Shown: positions 1 through 6,724, counted from the first letter of the stretch. The stretch is 7,984 nt of DNA from Fidelibacterota bacterium TCS52 (GCA_001577215.1 LSCC01000074.1:1-7984), one strand, 5' to 3'. The notes: generated by a model not told the origin, from the letters alone. Program-made: numbers and translations.

Positions 1-1
1 A

Positions 2-64
2 TTTGGAAATAACAGAATGGAAAATAAAATTCTTTCAATAGAAAATGAGTTAAAAAAATTATAA
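2..64 (+). CDS. 3' end of an unidentified gene, truncated by the left edge
   Basis: An open frame enters from the left edge and stops at TAA 62-64, giving 20 visible residues that end in MENKILSIENELKKL. The pattern of charged residues with regularly spaced I and L looks like an amphipathic or coiled-coil C-terminus, which supports real coding, but no family can be named from so little. It would converge with acpS on the other strand, leaving a 50-nt AT-rich gap (65-114) in which I see no strong hairpin. It could also be a chance open frame, because 20 codons is short in DNA this AT-rich. Confidence 0.4.
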   Translation, partial: FGNNRMENKILSIENELKKL

Positions 65-114
65 TATTATCATAAATTATTTATGTTAGTATTTACTAAA
101 ATTTTCGGTGTATA

Positions 115-492
115 TCAATTATTGATATCAAATTCCATAACAACAGAAGCAATTGCTAATTCTTTTATATGGCTTAAACTAACAGAACAATTTAATATAT
201 TTATCTTGTTTAAAATTTCTTTTGATAATTTTAAAATTGGCTTTCCATTCCGATCATTTTCAACCCAAACACTTTTCCATTTTAAAATATTATGTGGAAT
301 ATGGTCTAATAAAATTTTCCTCACCGCTTCTTTTGTCACAAATCTGGCTGCAAAATGTTGATATTGGGTAGCACCTGACCTGCAATATTCTATTTCATTT
401 TTATGAAATATTCTATTTGTAAACCTATCTGAATTTTGAATACTTTTTTTAATTCTCGCTACTTCGATAATGTCGATTCCGGTTTCAAGCAT
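115..492 (-). CDS. acpS: Holo-[acyl-carrier-protein] synthase AcpS
   Basis: AcpS moves the 4'-phosphopantetheine arm from CoA onto a serine of apo-ACP, making the active carrier for fatty-acid synthesis in the cytoplasm. The 125 residues match the family's usual length. Visible signatures are GIDIIEVARI at residues 5-14, with the metal-binding Asp7; AARFVTKEAV at 48-57, with Glu55 as the second metal ligand; and the C-terminal VSLSHIKELAIASVV typical of the family. I start at ATG 492 because the protein then begins MLETGIDII, as AcpS proteins normally do; the frame runs back to a TTG at 510 that has no support. The start lies inside the end of the HAD gene (8-nt overlap, ATGCTTGA), so the two are probably translationally coupled. 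The ribosome site is weak (GGAAA about 7 nt upstream), which fits coupling. Confidence 0.95.
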   Translation of the reverse strand: MLETGIDIIEVARIKKSIQNSDRFTNRIFHKNEIEYCRSGATQYQHFAARFVTKEAVRKILLDHIPHNILKWKSVWVENDRNGKPILKLSKEILNKINILNCSVSLSHIKELAIASVVMEFDINN

Positions 493-1171
493 TTTTGTTT
501 TCCATTTCAATAATTTCTAACAATTCGTCAAAACTATTAATATCATAATCAGCACCGGATTTTTCAGTATTATTCACATCGCCATATTTTGCATAAACAG
601 TTTTTATGCCAACATTTTTAGCACCGATAATATCTCTTTCTGGCCAATCACCAACCATAATTGTTTCGCTGGCTTTTAAATTTAATTTTTTTAATGCAAG
701 CAAAAATGGTTTAATTGACGGTTTCCTTTCGTTTGTATCATTAAATGTTACGACAACATCAAATATATTATGTAAATTCAATTGAACTAATCTGAGCCAT
801 GCTTCTCTGCTTGGCGCATCGCTGACAATAGCCAGTTTTACCCCTTTTTTAAGAATGTCTATTAATGTGCTTGTTACAAAAGGATATGGTGAAAGAGCAG
901 ATTCTCTCGCTTTTCGATAGCCGAGAATTCCTGCAGCCAAAAATTTGTAATTAACATGACCTAACTTATTTTCAATAAACTTATTTAAAACTAATTGATC
1001 TTCCCAACCTTCATTTTCATAAATTGACATAATATCTTCAATTGACTCATCTTTGTCTATATGAAATCCTGCTTCAATCATACCCAAGATCGCAGATTCC
1101 ACAGCCATTTTTTTTAAACGAAGAAAATCAACTAATGTGTTATCTATATCTAATATTATTGCTTTTATCAT
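485..1171 (-). CDS. HAD-superfamily hydrolase, subfamily IA
   Basis: This is a 228-residue cytoplasmic phosphatase-type HAD protein. Motif I is DIDNT (residues 8-12; nucleophile Asp8, acid-base Asp10). Motif II is the Ser of VSDAP (Ser117). Motif III is Lys150 in ERKPSIKP. Motif IV is GDWPERD (Gly174-Asp180). All catalytic positions are present. An alpha-helical cap of about 80 residues sits between motifs I and II (roughly 16-95), as in subfamily IA, the group of phosphoglycolate phosphatase-like and pyrophosphatase-like enzymes. The substrate cannot be read from the sequence; a small phosphorylated metabolite is likely. It starts at ATG 1171, 13 nt after a terminator stem, and overlaps acpS at its 3' end. 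The G-run ending 4 nt before the ATG is a poor Shine-Dalgarno match and sits close to the start. Confidence 0.88.
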   Translation of the reverse strand: MIKAIILDIDNTLVDFLRLKKMAVESAILGMIEAGFHIDKDESIEDIMSIYENEGWEDQLVLNKFIENKLGHVNYKFLAAGILGYRKARESALSPYPFVTSTLIDILKKGVKLAIVSDAPSREAWLRLVQLNLHNIFDVVVTFNDTNERKPSIKPFLLALKKLNLKASETIMVGDWPERDIIGAKNVGIKTVYAKYGDVNNTEKSGADYDINSFDELLEIIEMENKNA

Positions 1172-1184
1172 ATTACCCCAAAAC

Positions 1185-1217
1185 GAAAAAAGGGGATTTA
1201 ATATTTTCCCCTTCTTC
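1185..1217 (-). terminator. Intrinsic terminator after the TPR gene, in the HAD leader
   Basis: Read on the minus strand, GAAGAAGGGGA (1217-1207) is followed by a 10-nt AT loop and then TCCCCTT running into a six-T tract (1197-1186). AAGGGGA pairs fully with TCCCCTT, and a mismatch with a further A-T extension lengthens the stem. A GC core followed by a U tract is the classic Rho-independent layout. It lies 27 nt after the TPR stop codon and 13 nt before the HAD start codon. It should end the pgk-to-TPR transcript at least in part; HAD and acpS then need read-through or a promoter of their own. Confidence 0.65.
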
Positions 1218-1243
1218 TATTATTTTTAACTTATCGTTTACTC

Positions 1244-2677
1244 TTATGGCTGAATTGATTTTCCATCTCTTAATAATTGAATTTGATAATCGGCTGTTTT
1301 TCTCCACCTTCTATCGGCACGAGCACGATTAAATGAACTTATTGCATCACTTTTCTTACCTAACATCCCATAAGCAATTCCCATTTCATACCAAGCAGCA
1401 CCAAATCTTGGTTGATACTTTGTGGATTTTTTTGCCGATTCAATAGCTTCATTATATTTACCTAAATTATTATAGCAAGATGCTATTCTATAATAAGCAT
1501 TAAAATTTCTTGGCCTTAATTCAACAGCTTTTGTTAAAGCATCTATTGCTTCACTGTATTTTTTTTCGTCCATTAATAATGCTCCATATCCATCCCAGGC
1601 AGCTGCGGATTTATCATTTAATTTTATTGCTTTCTTAAATGCTTTTATTGCTTCTTTATTCTTTTTGAGAGCTAAATATGCACTTCCAAGAGTTGAATAT
1701 GCTTTGCTATAATTTGAATTTAGTTCTACTGCTTTATTAAGATGCACAACGGCTTTGCTATATCTATGTGCCTTTTTATAAAAATTACCCAAATTATATT
1801 GAGCTACTTCATTTTCAGGGGCTGCCTTGACACCACTTTTTAAAGTGGCAATAGCACCATCCAAATTACCAGACTTTACCTTTATGATTCCTAACTGTAA
1901 ATAGGCATGGACAAATTTAGGATCTATTTCAACACATATATTAAAGTTTTTACTTGCATTTTGGGAGTCGCCTAGTTTTAAAGCATTTACTCCGTTTTGA
2001 TAATATTTTCCTACTAAATTATGTTTTGCTTTTGAATATTTATCAACATTTGGAGCCAATGATGTAGCTTTGTCAAAATAATCGGCAGAGCTTTTATAAT
2101 CATCTTGATATAATGCGATAATTCCCAACCTATAATTAATTTCAGAAATGTTGGGGAAATCCTTTAATGCCTGCTCATAGATTTTTTTTGCATCATCAAA
2201 AGAAGAGGCGTCAAATTCACGCTGACCATCTTTCAACAGATTGACAAGTTCTCGTATTTTGTCATATCTTTTACGATAATCGTTGTTTGTATTGTCAGCA
2301 TCAATTGCTTTTTTTAAAATTTCTTGTGCTTCATTAATATTTCCCAAAATTAATTCCACTTTATGAAGTGCATAATATATTTTTGCATTTGCCATACCTT
2401 CGTTAATAAGCATATCCAAAATATTTTTTGCTTGTACTACGCCAAAAGCATTTCCAATGGAATCAAACGATTTTTTTAAGCCATGTGGTTTAAGAATTAT
2501 TTCTACTTTCGCTTCAATAGCTGAGTTAAGTGAATCAAGTGGTTTGAGAGCGTTTTCTATTTGAGTATTAATAGATTCAAGTGATTTTTCTAATTTCAAT
2601 TCATCTTCATTGGTTTGAGCAAAAGTAAATGCACTAAATAGTAAGATAACAAGCATTGTGGTCATTTTTAGTTTCAT
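1244..2677 (-). CDS. Secreted tetratricopeptide-repeat protein
   Basis: The product has 477 residues. An N-terminal signal peptide (Lys-rich start, hydrophobic 8-19, likely cleavage after Ala20 in TFA-QTN) sends it to the periplasm or outer envelope; no lipobox cysteine is present. Residues 25-95 form a charged helical region without clear repeats. About ten TPR units follow, the last six in unbroken 34-residue register: 255-288, 289-322, 323-356, 357-390, 391-424 and 425-458. Each carries the usual pattern (for example AYSTLGSAYLALKKNKEAIK, with Pro or Asn at the turns). TPR arrays bind partner proteins, so a scaffold role is inferred; no catalytic domain is visible. The ATG at 2677 has an excellent AGGAG at 2684-2688, 6 nt upstream. 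Only 23 nt separate the gene from the tRNA-Leu, and a terminator follows it. I do not recognise a named gene. Confidence 0.9.
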   Translation of the reverse strand: MKLKMTTMLVILLFSAFTFAQTNEDELKLEKSLESINTQIENALKPLDSLNSAIEAKVEIILKPHGLKKSFDSIGNAFGVVQAKNILDMLINEGMANAKIYYALHKVELILGNINEAQEILKKAIDADNTNNDYRKRYDKIRELVNLLKDGQREFDASSFDDAKKIYEQALKDFPNISEINYRLGIIALYQDDYKSSADYFDKATSLAPNVDKYSKAKHNLVGKYYQNGVNALKLGDSQNASKNFNICVEIDPKFVHAYLQLGIIKVKSGNLDGAIATLKSGVKAAPENEVAQYNLGNFYKKAHRYSKAVVHLNKAVELNSNYSKAYSTLGSAYLALKKNKEAIKAFKKAIKLNDKSAAAWDGYGALLMDEKKYSEAIDALTKAVELRPRNFNAYYRIASCYNNLGKYNEAIESAKKSTKYQPRFGAAWYEMGIAYGMLGKKSDAISSFNRARADRRWRKTADYQIQLLRDGKSIQP

Positions 2678-2700
2678 TTTTTTCTCCTAATTATTTTTTG

Positions 2701-2784
2701 TGCCCAGGACGGGATTTGAACCCATAAATCCGCTAGGATGCCACCCCCTCAAGATGGTGTGTTTGCCAATTTCACCACCTGGGC
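2701..2784 (-). tRNA. tRNA-Leu(GAG)
   Basis: This is an 84-nt class II tRNA. The acceptor arms GCCCAGG and CCTGGGC pair over all 7 bp, with discriminator A73, as leucine tRNAs require. The D arm is GTG/CAC, with the GG of the D loop present. The anticodon stem CCATC/GGTGG closes the loop TTGAGGG, giving anticodon GAG (plus-strand ctc at 2748-2750). A long variable arm (ATCC-TAGC-GGAT) marks the Leu/Ser/Tyr class. The T arm is ATGGG/CCCGT with TTCAAAT in the loop. CCA is not encoded: the next bases are CAA, so CCA must be added after processing. It lies 40 nt after secG and 23 nt before the TPR gene on the same strand. Confidence 0.96.
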
Positions 2785-2795
2785 CATTCATTTTA

Positions 2796-2801
2796 ATTAT
2801 A
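2796..2801 (-). promoter_or_regulatory. Possible -10 box for tRNA-Leu
   Basis: On the minus strand a perfect TATAAT lies in the secG-tRNA gap and ends 11 nt before the mature tRNA. That would give a leader of about 5 nt. I see no good -35 box 17 nt further upstream, and such hexamers are common in DNA this AT-rich. The tRNA may simply be cut out of the secG transcript. Confidence 0.3.
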
Positions 2802-2824
2802 AAAATAGATGTTATCATCATATT

Positions 2825-3211
2825 TTATTTTTTCTTTTGTTGTTCATTTTTCTCAACTGGCTGAGAAGGTTTGAGAACCTCATCTACATTAATATCTTTT
2901 GGCATTGGTAAAGATGAAGATGGGGTTACAACTCTCTCCATTGATTGTTCTTTCACTACACTGCCTCTGCTTTGTGTATCCGATCTAATAACGAAATTTA
3001 TTGCAATTGTTAATAGAAAGAAAAATATTGCCAAATAAGTTGTAATTTTTGAAAGCAGTGTTGCTGCTCCACGTCCTCCGAAAACAGTATTTACACCACC
3101 AGCGCCACCAAAAGTGCCTGCTAATCCTGTACCTTTCGAAGATTGTAATAATATCGATACAACCAACAACAACGCAACTATAATAAATATAATTATTAAA
3201 AATACATACAT
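2825..3211 (-). CDS. secG: Preprotein translocase subunit SecG
   Basis: SecG is the small inner-membrane subunit of SecYEG that aids protein export. The 128-residue product has two membrane segments (about 1-22 and 55-75). They flank the glycine-rich cytoplasmic loop with family hallmarks LLQSSKGTGLAGTFGG (21-36) and VFGGRGAATLLSKIT (43-57). After residue 76 comes a polar tail of about 50 residues ending in KNEQQKKK; this part of SecG varies between bacteria. ATG 3211 has AAAGGA about 10 nt upstream. The gene begins 19 nt after tpiA and precedes tRNA-Leu, so it is probably co-transcribed with pgk and tpiA. Confidence 0.95.
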   Translation of the reverse strand: MYVFLIIIFIIVALLLVVSILLQSSKGTGLAGTFGGAGGVNTVFGGRGAATLLSKITTYLAIFFFLLTIAINFVIRSDTQSRGSVVKEQSMERVVTPSSSLPMPKDINVDEVLKPSQPVEKNEQQKKK

Positions 3212-3230
3212 AACTTAAATATCCTTTATT

Positions 3231-4001
3231 TTAATTAATTGTTAAATTTTCTGCGATTTGAATTATTTTATAAAAAGCATCTACTTTTAAACTTGCACCT
3301 CCAATCAATAAACCGTCAATATCTTTTTCTGATAACAATGATTTCGCATTTTTCACTTTTGCACTCCCACCGTATAAAATACGCAAATTTTTTCCTAAAT
3401 GTTCACTAAAATCATTTTTTATCACATTTCTTATTAAACTATGGATTTCCTGTGCTTGTTCTGGTTTCGCAGTTAATCCAGTGCCAATTGCCCAAATAGG
3501 TTCATAAGCAATAATAATGTTTTGCATATCAGCTTTGGCTATATCTTTCAAACCATTTTTAAGTTGTTCTAAGATCACATCAGAGGTTTTCCCCGCTTCT
3601 CTTTCTTCAAGTTTTTCACCTATACATACAACCGGCTTTAAATTAGATCCTAATGCTTTTTTTAATTTTTTATTTACCAATTCATTCGTTTCATTGAAAT
3701 ATTGTCTTCTTTCGGAATGCCCGATCAAAATATATTCACATCCACTATCAGCAAACATTTCTGAAGAAATTTCGCCCGTGAAAGCACCATCAGATTCTTG
3801 GTGCATATTTTGACCGCCTATTTTAACAGGTGTGTCTTCTAATGTTTTCATCATTGATTGAATTGAAATTGAAGGTGGAAAAAGAACTATGTCAGAAGAA
3901 ATGTTTTTCAAACCCTTAACACGGAGTTGACGACAATATTCAATTGTCTCCGAAATCGAATGGTTCATTTTCCAATTGCCCGCAATAAAATATTTTCTCA
4001 T
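3231..4001 (-). CDS. tpiA: Triosephosphate isomerase
   Basis: TpiA interconverts dihydroxyacetone phosphate and glyceraldehyde 3-phosphate in glycolysis and gluconeogenesis, as a cytoplasmic dimer. The 256 residues are the normal length. Active-site motifs are complete: AGNWKMN (7-13, with Asn9 and Lys11), GHSERR (94-99, electrophile His95), and AYEPIWAIGTG (165-175, catalytic base Glu167 followed by the mobile loop). Phosphate-binding YGGSAK (210-215) and GLLIGGASL (230-238) are also present. The segment after GGS reads AKVKN where VKPxN is more usual, a mild substitution. ATG 4001 is preceded by AAAGG at 4010-4014, which begins one base after the pgk stop codon. The gap to pgk is 14 nt and to secG 19 nt. 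Confidence 0.98.
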   Translation of the reverse strand: MRKYFIAGNWKMNHSISETIEYCRQLRVKGLKNISSDIVLFPPSISIQSMMKTLEDTPVKIGGQNMHQESDGAFTGEISSEMFADSGCEYILIGHSERRQYFNETNELVNKKLKKALGSNLKPVVCIGEKLEEREAGKTSDVILEQLKNGLKDIAKADMQNIIIAYEPIWAIGTGLTAKPEQAQEIHSLIRNVIKNDFSEHLGKNLRILYGGSAKVKNAKSLLSEKDIDGLLIGGASLKVDAFYKIIQIAENLTIN

Positions 4002-4015
4002 AAATTTTGCCTTTA

Positions 4016-5212
4016 TTATTTTGATGAAATTTCTGCTACAGCTGGTAATTCAATGCCCGAAATGAGTTCAAGTGAAGCCCCACCACCGGTAGAGACATGA
4101 CTAATTTTATCATAATACCCAAGTTTTTTAACTGCTGCCGCTGAATCACCTCCACCTACGAGTGAAATAGCTCCCATCTTTGTAGATTTTGCCAAAGCAT
4201 CTGCAATTTTTTCAGTTCCCTTCGCAAAATTTTCCATTTCAAATACACCCATTGGGCCATTCCATAATATGGTTTTACTCGATTTTATAACATTCGAAAA
4301 TTTTTGAATACTTTTTTCTCCAATGTCCAGCCCAATTTTATCCATTGGAATATTTTCTATTGAAATAGTTTTATAATTTGTATCATTTTTAAATTCATCT
4401 GCCACAATCACATCTTCCGGAAGATAAAATTTTACCTTGTCAGTAGCTTTTGCTTTTTCAAGTATTTCTTTTGCAAGTTCAATCTTATTTTCTTCTACCA
4501 ATGAATTGCCTATTCCATAACCCATCGCCTTAAAAAAAGTAAAAATCATCCCACCACCAATTATCAAGTTATCAACTTTTTCAAATAAATGATTTATTGT
4601 ATCGATTTTCCCACTTATTTTTTCTCCACCGAGAATAGCTGTATATGGTCTTTTTGGTGATTCAATTTTATCTTTTAAATATGTTAATTCTTTTTCTAAT
4701 AATAATCCGGAAATCACCTTATCAAAATATTTTGCAACTCCAATGTTACTTGCATGTGCACGGTGAGCCGTTCCAAACGCATCGTTAACATACATATCAG
4801 CTAATTCAGATAATGCTTTTGAAAATATCAGATCATTCTTTTTTTCCTCTTTATGAAAACGTAAATTCTCTAATAATAATATTTCACCGTTATTTAATTC
4901 ACTTGCCATTTTTTTAGCATTCTCACCTATACAATCATCGACAAATTTTACATCTAAATCTAACAATTCACCCAGTCTTTTTTGAACCGGCTTTAAACTA
5001 AAATCAGGTTTCACCTTACCTTTTGGACGTCCAAGATGGCTCATACAAATAACCGAACCACCATCTTTCAAAACTTTTTTAATAGTTGGTAACGAAGAAA
5101 CGATACGAAAATCGTTTGTGATCTCACCATTATTAACGGGCACATTAAAGTCAACTCGTATTAATACTTTTTTATTTTTGAAATTTACATCTTTTACAGT
5201 TAATCTACTCAT
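4016..5212 (-). CDS. pgk: Phosphoglycerate kinase
   Basis: Pgk transfers phosphate between 1,3-bisphosphoglycerate and ADP, the first ATP-yielding step of glycolysis. The protein has 398 residues, the typical bacterial length. Motifs in order are RVDFNVP (19-25), SHLGRPKG (58-65), LLLENLRF (112-119), NDAFGTAHRAHAS (143-155, substrate-binding Arg151), LGGEKISGKI (194-203, lysines of the nucleotide domain), NGPMGVFE (318-325), VGGGDS (352-357) and STGGGAS (374-380). Both Rossmann-like halves are complete. I start at ATG 5212 because GAGGAG (5217-5222) sits 4 nt upstream and the product then begins MSRLTVKD; the frame also runs back to a GTG at 5230 without such a site. No gap gene is visible nearby. 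It heads the pgk-tpiA-secG run. Confidence 0.98.
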   Translation of the reverse strand: MSRLTVKDVNFKNKKVLIRVDFNVPVNNGEITNDFRIVSSLPTIKKVLKDGGSVICMSHLGRPKGKVKPDFSLKPVQKRLGELLDLDVKFVDDCIGENAKKMASELNNGEILLLENLRFHKEEKKNDLIFSKALSELADMYVNDAFGTAHRAHASNIGVAKYFDKVISGLLLEKELTYLKDKIESPKRPYTAILGGEKISGKIDTINHLFEKVDNLIIGGGMIFTFFKAMGYGIGNSLVEENKIELAKEILEKAKATDKVKFYLPEDVIVADEFKNDTNYKTISIENIPMDKIGLDIGEKSIQKFSNVIKSSKTILWNGPMGVFEMENFAKGTEKIADALAKSTKMGAISLVGGGDSAAAVKKLGYYDKISHVSTGGGASLELISGIELPAVAEISSK

Positions 5213-5240
5213 TTTTCTCCTCAATTTCACATTATTTTTA

Positions 5241-5269
5241 AATATAATAAATTATTTTTGTAAATAACA
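5241..5269 (-). promoter_or_regulatory. Possible pgk promoter
   Basis: On the minus strand a TATATT -10-like hexamer (5246-5241) lies 17 nt downstream of TGTTAT (5269-5264), a poor -35 match. The implied start is about 20-25 nt before the pgk ATG, leaving room for GAGGAG. Support is only positional, since the whole divergent region is AT-rich, but a promoter is expected here because the neighbouring gene is divergent. Confidence 0.3.
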
Positions 5270-5292
5270 GATATTTTTTAGAAAATAAAAAG

Positions 5293-5321
5293 TTGATAAA
5301 TTGATTATTTGTTTGTATAAT
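5293..5321 (+). promoter_or_regulatory. Sigma70-type promoter of the metallophosphoesterase gene
   Basis: TTGATA (5293-5298) and a perfect TATAAT (5316-5321) are separated by exactly 17 nt. Transcription would start near 5328 and leave a leader of about 32 nt before ATG 5360. This lies in the 147-nt gap between the divergent pgk and phosphoesterase genes and is the best promoter match in the window. Confidence 0.6.
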
Positions 5322-5359
5322 TTTTGTATAAGAATTTTGAAATAAAAATTGTTGTCAAA

Positions 5360-6103
5360 ATGAAATTTGGTATAATATCCGATATACATAGCAACTTGGA
5401 AGCACTTAACAAAGTGATGCCAATCTTAATCAATGAACAAAAAGTTGATAAAATTATCTGCATCGGGGATATTGTTGGATACGGGGCTAACCCTAACGAA
5501 TGCATTCAAATTGTAAAAAAAAATGTTAATTATTGTGTGGCGGGAAATCACGATTATGGTATTGTAAGAAAAACACCTATAAATAATTTTAGTAAACCTG
5601 CTAAAATTGCAGCTAAATGGACACGAAAAAAATTATCAAATAACAATTATGAATATTTGCAATTATTACCACTTATAAACAAAATTCCAATTTGGAATTT
5701 AATGACAGTTCACTCGTCTCCTTCTTCACCCTCTAATTGGGAATACCTTCTATCAATAGAAAAGGTGAAAAATGAATTTAATTATTTTAATGAAAAAATA
5801 TGTTTTGTTGGGCATTCTCATCAACCAATTGTTTTTGAAAAATGTATGAATGAGATTAATTCTTTTACTGCAAAAAATGGATTAGATTTTAGAACAAAAG
5901 ATGCAAATAAATATATTATAAATATAGGAAGTGTTGGACAACCAAGAGATGGGAATCCTCAAGCATCTTTTTGTACTTTTGATACAAAAAATAATAGATT
6001 AAAAATTTTGAGAGTTGACTACAAGATTGAGAATGCGCAAGAAAAAATTATTGCAGCCGAATTGCCAACAATTTTAGCAGATAGATTGTCGATGGGTAAA
6101 TAA
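5360..6103 (+). CDS. Calcineurin-like metallophosphoesterase
   Basis: This 247-residue cytoplasmic enzyme has the full set of two-metal phosphoesterase motifs: SDIHSN (7-12, ligands Asp8 and His10), GDIVGYGANP (36-45, Asp37), GNHD (62-65), the His of TVHSS (His118) and GHSHQP (151-156). A late NIGSVGQPRDGNPQASF (188-204) is typical of the small YfcE/ApaH-related single-domain group. The family hydrolyses phosphodiesters or phosphomonoesters; the substrate here cannot be named. I begin at ATG 5360 because the product then starts MKFGIISDIHSN and because the promoter at 5293-5321 predicts a transcript start near 5328. The in-frame TTG at 5324 would lie at or before that point. I see no clear Shine-Dalgarno sequence, unlike most neighbours. 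The gene converges with rlpA across 98 nt (6104-6201) that hold only AT-rich palindromes. Confidence 0.92.
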   Translation: MKFGIISDIHSNLEALNKVMPILINEQKVDKIICIGDIVGYGANPNECIQIVKKNVNYCVAGNHDYGIVRKTPINNFSKPAKIAAKWTRKKLSNNNYEYLQLLPLINKIPIWNLMTVHSSPSSPSNWEYLLSIEKVKNEFNYFNEKICFVGHSHQPIVFEKCMNEINSFTAKNGLDFRTKDANKYIINIGSVGQPRDGNPQASFCTFDTKNNRLKILRVDYKIENAQEKIIAAELPTILADRLSMGK

Positions 6104-6201
6104 ATATTTAATAAATTTATTATTAATAACAATAAAATGCGCTCAATTATGATAAACATTCTTATTTAATGTAACAAAAAAACTGCAATTTATTTGTGTA
6201 A

Positions 6202-6717
6202 TCACTTCTTATAACCATTATCACCAAATTTTAAAACCTTTATTTTTACTTCGGCAGTTCCATTGCCAACATAATCTAATTTTTTAGCAGCAGCATAAGA
6301 AAGGTCAATAATCCTACCCTGAATATATGGCCCCCTATCGTTTATTCTCACAATTATCGACTTTTTATTTGCAATATTCGTAACTTTTACCATCGTACCG
6401 AGAGGTAATGTTTTGTGGGCTGCTGTTAATGCATACATATTGTAAGTTTCACCATTTGCTGTTTTTTTCCCGTGAAATTTCTTTCCATAATACGAAGCTG
6501 TCCCATGCCATGATCGTCTATATGATAATTTTGGATTTTTGGTAACAGGAATTAGTTTTGGTTTTTTATTTTTCGATGACAGCGATTTTTTTCTATAATT
6601 TCTACTGCTTCGACTTGAGTAAGATCTCGATGAAGAAGATAAAGATATGTAACGAGGAACAGATGTGCAACTCACAATTAATATAAAAACTAAAACAATT
6701 ATTGCTTGTTTTTTCAA
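6202..6717 (-). CDS. rlpA: RlpA-family septal-ring peptidoglycan hydrolase, lipoprotein
   Basis: The product has 171 residues. A short signal (1-16) ends in a lipobox, IVSC, with Cys17 as the lipidation site, so the mature protein should be anchored in the envelope, probably the outer membrane. Residues 25-50 form a Ser/Arg/Lys-rich linker. The rest (about 70-165) is the double-psi beta-barrel of RlpA: GTASYYG (72-78), TANGETYN (86-93), LTAAHKTLPLG (97-107), VRINDRGP (123-130) and GRIIDLS (134-140). In Pseudomonas RlpA, as I recall, a Glu, His and Asp spaced 11 and 26 residues apart are functional; here Glu90, His101 and Asp127 keep that spacing, so lytic transglycosylase activity is plausible. 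There is no C-terminal SPOR domain. The start codon is TTG (6717), supported by AAAAGGAT with its AGGA 7 nt upstream and by the signal peptide. It follows the TPR-like gene by 22 nt. Confidence 0.92.
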   Translation of the reverse strand: MKKQAIIVLVFILIVSCTSVPRYISLSSSSRSYSSRSSRNYRKKSLSSKNKKPKLIPVTKNPKLSYRRSWHGTASYYGKKFHGKKTANGETYNMYALTAAHKTLPLGTMVKVTNIANKKSIIVRINDRGPYIQGRIIDLSYAAAKKLDYVGNGTAEVKIKVLKFGDNGYKK

Positions 6718-6724
6718 TATATGA

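Noticed and set aside
86..99. Inverted repeat TTAGTA-TT-TACTAA between the convergent genes at the left edge
   Set aside because: The stem is 6 bp, has one G-C pair in each half and almost no loop; it is too weak to call a terminator.
83..361. Plus-strand open frame of 92 codons opposite acpS
   Set aside because: It lies wholly antisense to a well-supported acpS and its translation is a low-complexity F/I/S-rich sequence without motifs.
1042..1332. Plus-strand open frame of 96 codons across the HAD-TPR junction
   Set aside because: It is antisense to the HAD start, the terminator and the end of the TPR gene; its hydrophobic translation is typical of the reverse of AT-rich coding DNA.
3517..3813. 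Plus-strand open frame of 98 codons inside tpiA
   Set aside because: It lies antisense to the catalytic core of tpiA and no recognisable protein features were seen.
5305..5505. Minus-strand open frame of 66 codons over the phosphoesterase start
   Set aside because: It overlaps the metal-binding motifs of a clear plus-strand enzyme and the promoter, and has no family features.
6109..6122. Perfect 14-bp palindrome TAATAAATTTATTA after the phosphoesterase
   Set aside because: It is made only of A and T with no loop, and such palindromes are frequent by chance in this composition. A terminator between the convergent genes is expected but not convincingly visible.
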